This document shows, piece after piece, positions 57,587 to 64,000 of a stretch of DNA of 64,000 nt. The notes under the pieces were generated by a model. That model ran no database searches. It was not told the DNA's origin and saw only the letters and a list, made by a program, of their open reading frames with translations. The translations under genes and the position numbers were made by a program. This stretch comes from Neocallimastix lanati (nom. inval.). Its lineage: Eukaryota; Neocallimastigomycota; Neocallimastigomycetes; Neocallimastigales; Neocallimastigaceae. Every line of letters starts with the position of its first letter. The first letter of the stretch is position 1. Location of the stretch: assembly GCA_016946835.1 (NCBI GenBank), contig JACVTC010000153.1, positions 155,001 to 219,000 of the forward strand, in the 5' to 3' direction.

Positions 57587-58864
57587 TTAAATTCTTGAGG
57601 ATGGATTTACATTAGAATTTTTATGTAATTTTAGAAAAGATGAATATCTTTGATAATTATTTAATAGTTGATGCTTTTTATCCATTTTAATTTGATCTGT
57701 ATAGCATGTTCCATTACCTTCTGGATTAGTTACGGTATTACCATTGGTAGATACAATGTTTAGGGAGGGATTCATAGTTTTATTGTTTTGTTTATTTTCA
57801 TTAAAATCATAACTTCTGGAACTAGATCTTCTTTTTAAATAAACACAAGCAATAATTCCAATAATAAATATAGTAAAAGAAATTATAGAAATTTTAGTAA
57901 TAGAGTTGAATGGTGAAGCGTCTATATCACCATTATTATCTACAGTAGAGATATTTCCTGAAGATGAACCAATATTAAAAGTATCATTATATGAATTTGT
58001 TGTATTTTCAATTTGAGTTGAATCTAAAGGTATATTATTATTGTTATTATTAATGACAGCAGTATTTTTGCTATCATTTCCAATAGAAGGATCATTAATT
58101 TTATTGTTATCATCAGCAATTATAATTGGTGTAGTATTACTTGTGGAATATTGATTTCCAGCATTGTTTGTATTGGTATTTTGAACATTTTTATGGGAAC
58201 TTATATTATTATTAGAAGTATTACCAGTTACTTTAGTATGGTTATTGTTGTTACTGTTATTGATAGATTTTTTGGTATTATTACCTTTAGAATTATCATT
58301 ATTATTCTTATTATTGCTCTTACTACTAGTATTTTCATGATCATGATTGTCATCTTCTTTCCAATACTGATTATCTTCATCATTATCTTTCCAATATTGA
58401 TTATCTTTATTATTACTTTTCCAATAGCTATCTTCAACAGCGTATTTTTCTGTTTTAATATTATTTACATTTTTGTTTTTATTGTTACTGCTCCAATATT
58501 GATTCTCTTCTTTATTGCTTTTCCAATAGTTACCATTACTAGAATTAATGATGTATTTTTCCGATTTAAAGTTATTCACATTTACGTTTTTATTATTATC
58601 AAGTTTTATATCATTATTATCAGTACTATTATTATTATTATTATTATTGTTATTATTTTTAAAATAAATATTATTATATTCCTTTTCATCATATTTAAAA
58701 ACTTCATTATTATTTTCTAATAAATGATTATTATGATTTATGTCATTGTATGGATATGAATTATCTTTGGTATTGATTTCATTATTGCTATTATTATTTC
58801 TATTATTTGATAAGTCCACTTTATTTTCGCTATTGCTTTCATATTCAAAATTAGTTATATACAT
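57587..58864 (-). CDS. Asn-rich single-pass membrane protein with six YW motifs
   Basis: This 425-residue protein is the largest member of the family. The ATG start gives MYITNFEYE. An Asn-rich region with Tyr/Phe sites (residues 30-110) leads to six Tyr-Trp motifs: NGNYWKSNKEENQYWSSN, DSYWKSNNKDNQYWKDN and EDNQYWKEDD (about 112-175), spaced mostly 9-10 residues apart. An Asn/Thr/Ser region with many possible N-glycosylation sites fills residues 180-320. One membrane segment at about 320-344 is followed by LKRRSSSRS, so the tail is probably inside. The tail contains HQLLNNYQRYSSFLKL. No signal peptide. The regular Tyr-Trp spacing is the clearest sign that the motif is under selection and not noise in an Asn-rich protein. 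Function unknown. Confidence 0.8.
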   Translation of the reverse strand: MYITNFEYESNSENKVDLSNNRNNNSNNEINTKDNSYPYNDINHNNHLLENNNEVFKYDEKEYNNIYFKNNNNNNNNNNSTDNNDIKLDNNKNVNVNNFKSEKYIINSSNGNYWKSNKEENQYWSSNNKNKNVNNIKTEKYAVEDSYWKSNNKDNQYWKDNDEDNQYWKEDDNHDHENTSSKSNNKNNNDNSKGNNTKKSINNSNNNNHTKVTGNTSNNNISSHKNVQNTNTNNAGNQYSTSNTTPIIIADDNNKINDPSIGNDSKNTAVINNNNNNIPLDSTQIENTTNSYNDTFNIGSSSGNISTVDNNGDIDASPFNSITKISIISFTIFIIGIIACVYLKRRSSSRSYDFNENKQNNKTMNPSLNIVSTNGNTVTNPEGNGTCYTDQIKMDKKHQLLNNYQRYSSFLKLHKNSNVNPSSRI

Positions 58865-61379
58865 TTTTTATATATAGAGAAATATTTATATATATTCTTT
58901 TAAAAAAAAAAAAAAAAAAAAAAACTTAAATTTATTTCAAACAAGTAGAAAATAATTAATATTTATGTAATATTATAAAATAGAATAAAAATATGCTATA
59001 TCATATAAATATTTTTAAAAACCTTTTTTTTTCTTTTTCTAAATTATTATTAGAATACACATATTATTTTATAAAAATTTATTTTTCATTTTGAAAAAAA
59101 AAATTAGCAAAACATATTTTATACAATCTTTCTATAATTATTTAGTAATGTTGATTAAGAAAATGAATGTGTATTAATGTTAATTAAATTTTTATTTTAT
59201 TTTTAAATAAATTTCATCATAATTCTTTTTTTTTTTATATTAATAATAAATTAATACTTTGAAATAACAAGAAATAAAAAGAAAAAAAAAAAAAAAAAAG
59301 AACTTTTCTTCATATATATAATTTTTTTAATGTATTAAAGAAATGCAAATGATTTTAATATAAAAATAATATTCATTCTATTAATTTATATTTAATAAAT
59401 TTTATTTATTATTAAAAAAATTTTTTTTTTTTTTTTGATTTATATTTTAAATTATATAGTACTAATAAATGCAATGTAGATTTTAATACATATATAAATC
59501 ATATAAAATTTTTATAAATATTTTTATTTTCTATTGTTTTTTTTTTTTTTTTTTTTTATTTTTTTATTTTATTTTATTTTATTTTATTTCTTGTGGAACC
59601 TATTGTAGAATATATTTAAAAAAAATTTTTTTTCTAATTATTTATAATAAATATTTACTTTTAATATAAATTTAAATCTATATATAAGGAAATTTATTAT
59701 TTTTTAATGAAAAATAATGAGAAAATTAATTAAATAATAGCAATATTCTTCATTAAAAAGAATAAAATTTCTCATTATTTATAAAAAAAAAATTATTATA
59801 TAATTATATCTAGATTTTTATATTTTTATTTTTTCTTTTATTTAAAATTTATAGAATATATATAATTTAATATAATTTAATATTTATATATTTAAAGTTT
59901 TATATTTAAATTTTTTAATTAATTTTTATTAAAATTTTCATCTTTTCTAAAATTTGGAGAATTTCAATTTTTATTATAAAAAATATAAATAGTTAGAAAT
60001 TACTAATAATATTATTTAAATATATTAAATCTCTTAATAAATTTAATTTTTAATTTTTAATTTTAATATTTTTTTTTTCTTTTTCATGCTTTTTTTTTTT
60101 TATTTTTTTTATTTTTGTTTTTATTTTTTATTTTAATATTTATTATTTAAGTATTTCATTTCATAACTAACAATTATTTTTTTTTTAAATAATTAAATTT
60201 TATTTTTTTTTTGAAACAATTAATAGAAAAGAACAATGCAAGTATTAAAAAAAAAATTATATACATCCATATTTTTATTTATTTCAATTTATCATCCTAA
60301 ATATTATTCATTATTATTTGTTTTATTATTATTATTAAATAATTATTTAGTAATTATTATTAATAATTATTAATTATTATTATTATTTATTATTCGTTAT
60401 TATTCATTATTATTCATTATTATCTGATATAATATTAATTACTATTCATTAGTATTCAATAATATCTATTATTAATATTTATTAATATTTAATATTTAAT
60501 ATTTATTTATTATTTACTTTTTTTTTTACCATTTATCATTATTATTTATTATTGTTTATTGTTTATTATTTATTATTCATTATTATTTATTATTTATTAA
60601 TATTATTTATTCATTATTATTATTTATTATTATTTATTATTATTTATTATTTATTATTTATTATTTATTATTTATTATTATTATTTATTATTATTTATTA
60701 TTATTATTTATTATTTATTATTTATTATTATTATTTATTATATTGTTTATTATTTATTATTATTATTATTTATTATTTATTATTTATTATTATTTATTTA
60801 TAATTTATAATTTAAAATACGATTGATTTATTATTATTTACTCTATACATTTATTTATTTATTTATAATTAAATAGAAAAATAATTAAAATTAAATTTTA
60901 ATTACAAATCAATTTAAATTTTTATTTAATTATCTAAACTTATTTTATATTAATATTTCAATAGTTCAAAAATAATATATTTTTAGTATTTTATTTTTAT
61001 CGCTTATCATTAAATACATTAAAAAATAGATAAATAAAATAATTAAAAGGTGTGCGGCAACATCTAAAACTAAGTATAAAATAAATAATATAATTAATAT
61101 AAAATATTAAATAAAAATGAAAATAAATAATAATAAATAAAATAACAACTAATAATAATAATAATAACAATATTAATGATAATTATACAATAATTTCATT
61201 ATATGATTCATATTTTATTTTATTAAATATAATAAAAGATTAAAAAGAATTTATAAATAAACTTTTTTTTTCTTTTCATAAAATTTATTTAAATAATATT
61301 ATTTATTAAAAAATAATATGAAAAAAAAAAAAAAATAAAATAACATATATATGAATTTTTATTATTTTAAATTAATATT
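58865..61379. other. AT-rich intergenic
   Basis: No gene was seen. A plus-strand frame at 60552-60803 is an ATT/TTA repeat artefact. Around 60340-60800 the DNA is a dense mix of TTATTATT and TATTTATTA units. Confidence 0.6.
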
Positions 61380-61880
61380 AAAAAACTACATTATGAATTT
61401 CTAACTCTTCCTATTCATCGATGACAACTCCATGTGAACAAAAATTATCGTTGGAATCAAAAAAAAAAAAAAAATATCCAAGAGAAAATTGTTAATCTTT
61501 TAGAAATAGATGTTAAATAAATATTTTTAAAATCAAATTTAAACTTCTTGTATTTAATAGATCGATCTAATCGAGTACATTACTAATGAACATTTTAACA
61601 TTTTCCCAGTAAAACTTTAGTATTTTTTTTTTCCAAGAATATTTTTCATAGTATTTTTGTACTGTTAATCTACGGACTTTTTTTTTTTTCATCCATGAAT
61701 AATGTGAAAGCAAAGGAATAATTTTTTAACCAAATGCGAAATAATACTAAAAGATTCTTTCCACTTTTTTTAAACATTGAATCCTCGCCAAAGCACAAAA
61801 CTTTAGCCTATAGGAGGATTAAATAGTTCCTTAAACATATTATAAATAGTGATATTGGAAGTCATACTTCTAAACATATA
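61380..61880 (-). mobile_element. Possible LINE 3' fragment
   Basis: A GC-richer block. On the minus strand it gives, with shifts, SNITIYNMFKELFNPPIG, then ALARIQCLKKWKES-like and HLVKNYSFAFTLFMDEKKK-like parts, similar in order and character to the connection region of the LINE at 17575-19330 (NMNIPSLYAKCTL, FFKKYPNSKKYSWTKK). Several A-runs break the frame. Similarity is weak and judged by eye only. Confidence 0.4.
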
Positions 61881-62004
61881 ATTTAATTTATATAATAATA
61901 ACTTTTTAAAACAAAATAATGATTTAATCATAAATGTTTTTTTTTTTTTTTTGTTTTTTTTTTTTTGTTTTGTTTTTTATAAAAAATAAAAAAAAAAAAT
62001 TAAA

Positions 62005-62050
<46 letters not shown>

Positions 62051-62618
62051 GTAATAATAATATTAATAATAATATAATAATAATAAAAAATACTAAATAA
62101 TAATTTTTTTATAATGAACTAATTATATGATTTATATTTCTATTTCATTAAAAAATTGAATATAATAATAATATATTAAAAATAAACAAACATAAATAAA
62201 AACAATATATATATAATATATTAACACAGTTATTATTATTATTTGTATATTAATTGATTTTAATGTTTTTTTTTTTTTTAAATTTTTTATTAACAATGAG
62301 ACAAATTTTATTTTTTTCCTCACTTTTAATCACTATTATTTACTTTTTTATTATATTTCTATCTATTATTAAGACTATTTAATTTATATAATAATAAATT
62401 ATTGAAACAAAATAATGATTTAAACATTAATGATTTTTTTTATTATTAAAAAAAAAAAAATTAATAAAAATTCTATATATAAATAAATAATTAATTAATT
62501 AATTAAAAATGATAAAAAAAATAATAATAATAATTATTATTATTATTATTATTATTTAGTATATATAAAATTTAAAAAATATATATAATTTTATATTAAA
62601 TTTTTATTATCAAATTTA
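61880..62618. other. AT-rich intergenic
   Basis: Contains (AAT)n at 62007-62050 and homopolymers. A short minus-strand hydrophobic frame (62132-62323) looks like composition noise. Confidence 0.5.
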
Positions 62619-63596
62619 TTAAAGTGTATTATAATCCTCTTTATTTGATAATAAAAATTTTCCATTGGTAGTAATTACAGCTTTTGGAATTAGTATTGAT
62701 TTATCAGTCTCATTTGATTTATAGGTATTATAATAATTATATTCATTTTTTATTGGATATTGATGATAATTTATTTTAGAATATTTTAATGAATTTGGAT
62801 ACCTCGATAAACTAAAAGAAGTCAAAGTTTCATTGTTTATTTTTTCTATACTAGATGAGTACTTATTTAATTGGGGATATTCATTGACAGATGAATTTAT
62901 TGTATTTTGATTAATAATATTATTATTATTAATTTTATTACTAATTTTATTACTTTTATTATAATTATAATAATAATTATTTATACCATTATTATAATTA
63001 TTAATATTATTATAATTTTTAATATAATTATAATTATTAATATGATTATAATTATTAATAGTATTAATATTAATATCATTATTAGTAATATTAATAGTAT
63101 AATTAGATTCTCTACTCAAAGAAGATAAATTAGTTGTACTTGGTCGATTTGAATTTGATCTCGAACTAAATAATGCTGTATTTGAATAGGAATGACTTAA
63201 TGAATCATAATATTCAGAACGAGTCAGACTCCGACAACTACTGGTTGAAGATTTTTCTTTTATATATCGATCTTTTTCTTTTTCATATAATTTTTTTTTA
63301 GATACATAGAAAAAAGCGCAAACAAGAAAGAGTGACAATATTGCTAATATTATACTATAGGATATAATTAATAAATGGGTATCATTTTTTTTAACATCAT
63401 TACTAAAAGAGGATATATTAGAAACATCTGAAATAGTACCATTTCCAAAATAAGGTGTATTTATTTTTTCTGTATTACCATATGAACTTGAAGTATCCAT
63501 ATGGTTATTAATAGTTGAATTATTTGTACTTATTTCATCTGTATTTTCTTTATATATAATTTCAGCTTCACCATTAATTTTACTTTCTTTATCCAT
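62619..63596 (-). CDS. Single-pass membrane protein with long Asn/Tyr tail
   Basis: This 325-residue protein is of unknown function and a doubtful member of the membrane-protein family. The outer part is short (about 70 residues, Asn/Ser/Thr/Glu-rich). The membrane segment at about 72-95 (LLIISYSIILAILSLFLVCA) is followed by the strongest basic stop-transfer patch in the window, SKKKLYEKEKDRYIKEK. The tail of about 230 residues starts with a Ser-rich part (SSTSSCRSLTRSEYYDSLSH), then an imperfect Asn/Tyr/Ile repeat (NYNHINNYNYIKNYNNINNY, about 180-230), then YPQLNKYSSS and SRYPNSLKYSKINY. It lacks the MYI start and the Tyr-Trp motifs but shares topology, strand and tyrosine-rich tail. No signal peptide. 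Start: ATG giving MDKESKING. Confidence 0.65.
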   Translation of the reverse strand: MDKESKINGEAEIIYKENTDEISTNNSTINNHMDTSSSYGNTEKINTPYFGNGTISDVSNISSFSNDVKKNDTHLLIISYSIILAILSLFLVCAFFYVSKKKLYEKEKDRYIKEKSSTSSCRSLTRSEYYDSLSHSYSNTALFSSRSNSNRPSTTNLSSLSRESNYTINITNNDININTINNYNHINNYNYIKNYNNINNYNNGINNYYYNYNKSNKISNKINNNNIINQNTINSSVNEYPQLNKYSSSIEKINNETLTSFSLSRYPNSLKYSKINYHQYPIKNEYNYYNTYKSNETDKSILIPKAVITTNGKFLLSNKEDYNTL

Positions 63597-63798
63597 ATTT
63601 TAAATTTTTATCATTAAAATTATTACTCCCTTTATTTAAATATTAAATATCATTATTACAATAAATTATTACCTATAATAATTTAATAATAATTAAAGAA
63701 TATTATATATTTTCTATTTTTAGAATAACTCACTATCTATATTATTTATATAATAGTTATTATTTAATAATAATTTTATTAATAATAAATATTTTCTA

Positions 63799-63845
<47 letters not shown>

Positions 63846-64000
63846 TAATTTTTTCTTAATTATTTATTTTATTTTTATCATTTTATTACTTTATTATTTT
63901 TTATTATGAATATTAAATAATATTCTTTATTATTAATAATGAGTATTTCACTATACAAAATACTGTATTTATTTTTTTTTGTTACTCTTGTTATTATTGT
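63597..64000. other. AT-rich flank, no gene seen
   Basis: This is the upstream flank of the gene ending at 63596, with an ATTT/TTTA repeat at about 63810-63845. Nothing else was recognised. Confidence 0.55.

Noticed and set aside
58151-58720. 189-residue plus-strand frame opposite the 57587 gene
   Set aside because: Antisense of Asn-rich codons gives Ile/Val/Phe repeats; the minus strand has the coherent protein.
60552-60803. 83-residue plus-strand frame rich in Ile/Tyr/Leu
   Set aside because: ATT/TTA repeat artefact with no start context or complex composition.

Overview
The window looks like nuclear DNA of a fungus with an extremely AT-rich genome, most likely an anaerobic gut fungus (Neocallimastigomycota). 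The reasons are intergenic DNA made almost only of A and T with long homopolymer and (ATT)n, (TTTTA)n and (AAAT)n tracts, Asn/Ser-rich proteins, a spliceosomal intron with a GTAAGT donor, and a mix of Ty1/copia, LINE and Mutator-like relics. A social amoeba is a weaker alternative. The assignment is inferred from composition and gene content; no marker gene proves it. Genes are sparse.

Layout. A family of Asn-rich single-pass membrane proteins runs through the whole window, always on the minus strand: 1267-2499, 8372-9235, a dead copy at 11755-12146, 40972-41862, 45049-45798, 57587-58864 and, more doubtfully, 62619-63596. Most have a low-complexity N-terminal part, several with repeated Tyr-Trp motifs, then one membrane segment, a basic stop-transfer patch and a tail with YxxPhi-type tyrosine motifs. 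None starts with a signal peptide. The dead copy and the 40972 gene lie in two copies of a 4-5 kb segmental duplication (10737-14515 and 39370-44420).

At 20472-27039 (minus) is a full-length ABCA-type ABC transporter of about 1,900 residues in two exons. Its 865-bp intron is mostly a (TTTTA)n array, and a related array lies just past its 3' end. At 54162-55109 (plus) is an intronless NmrA-type NAD(P)-binding oxidoreductase with much higher GC and strong codon bias.

Between these lie transposon relics: a Mutator-like transposase (15370-16400), a LINE 3' part (17575-19330), a copia element truncated at the duplication edge (36229-39365) with about 155 ATT units inside it, a second copia remnant (49617-50800), a possible LINE fragment (61380-61880), and a 222-bp MITE (47716-47937) with a perfect 9-bp target duplication. 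Two decayed genes for small secreted proteins lie at 28299-28781 and 34359-34823. Several small GC-richer islands with hairpins, mostly next to poly-A or poly-T tracts, are unexplained. The rest is AT desert in which no gene was seen.
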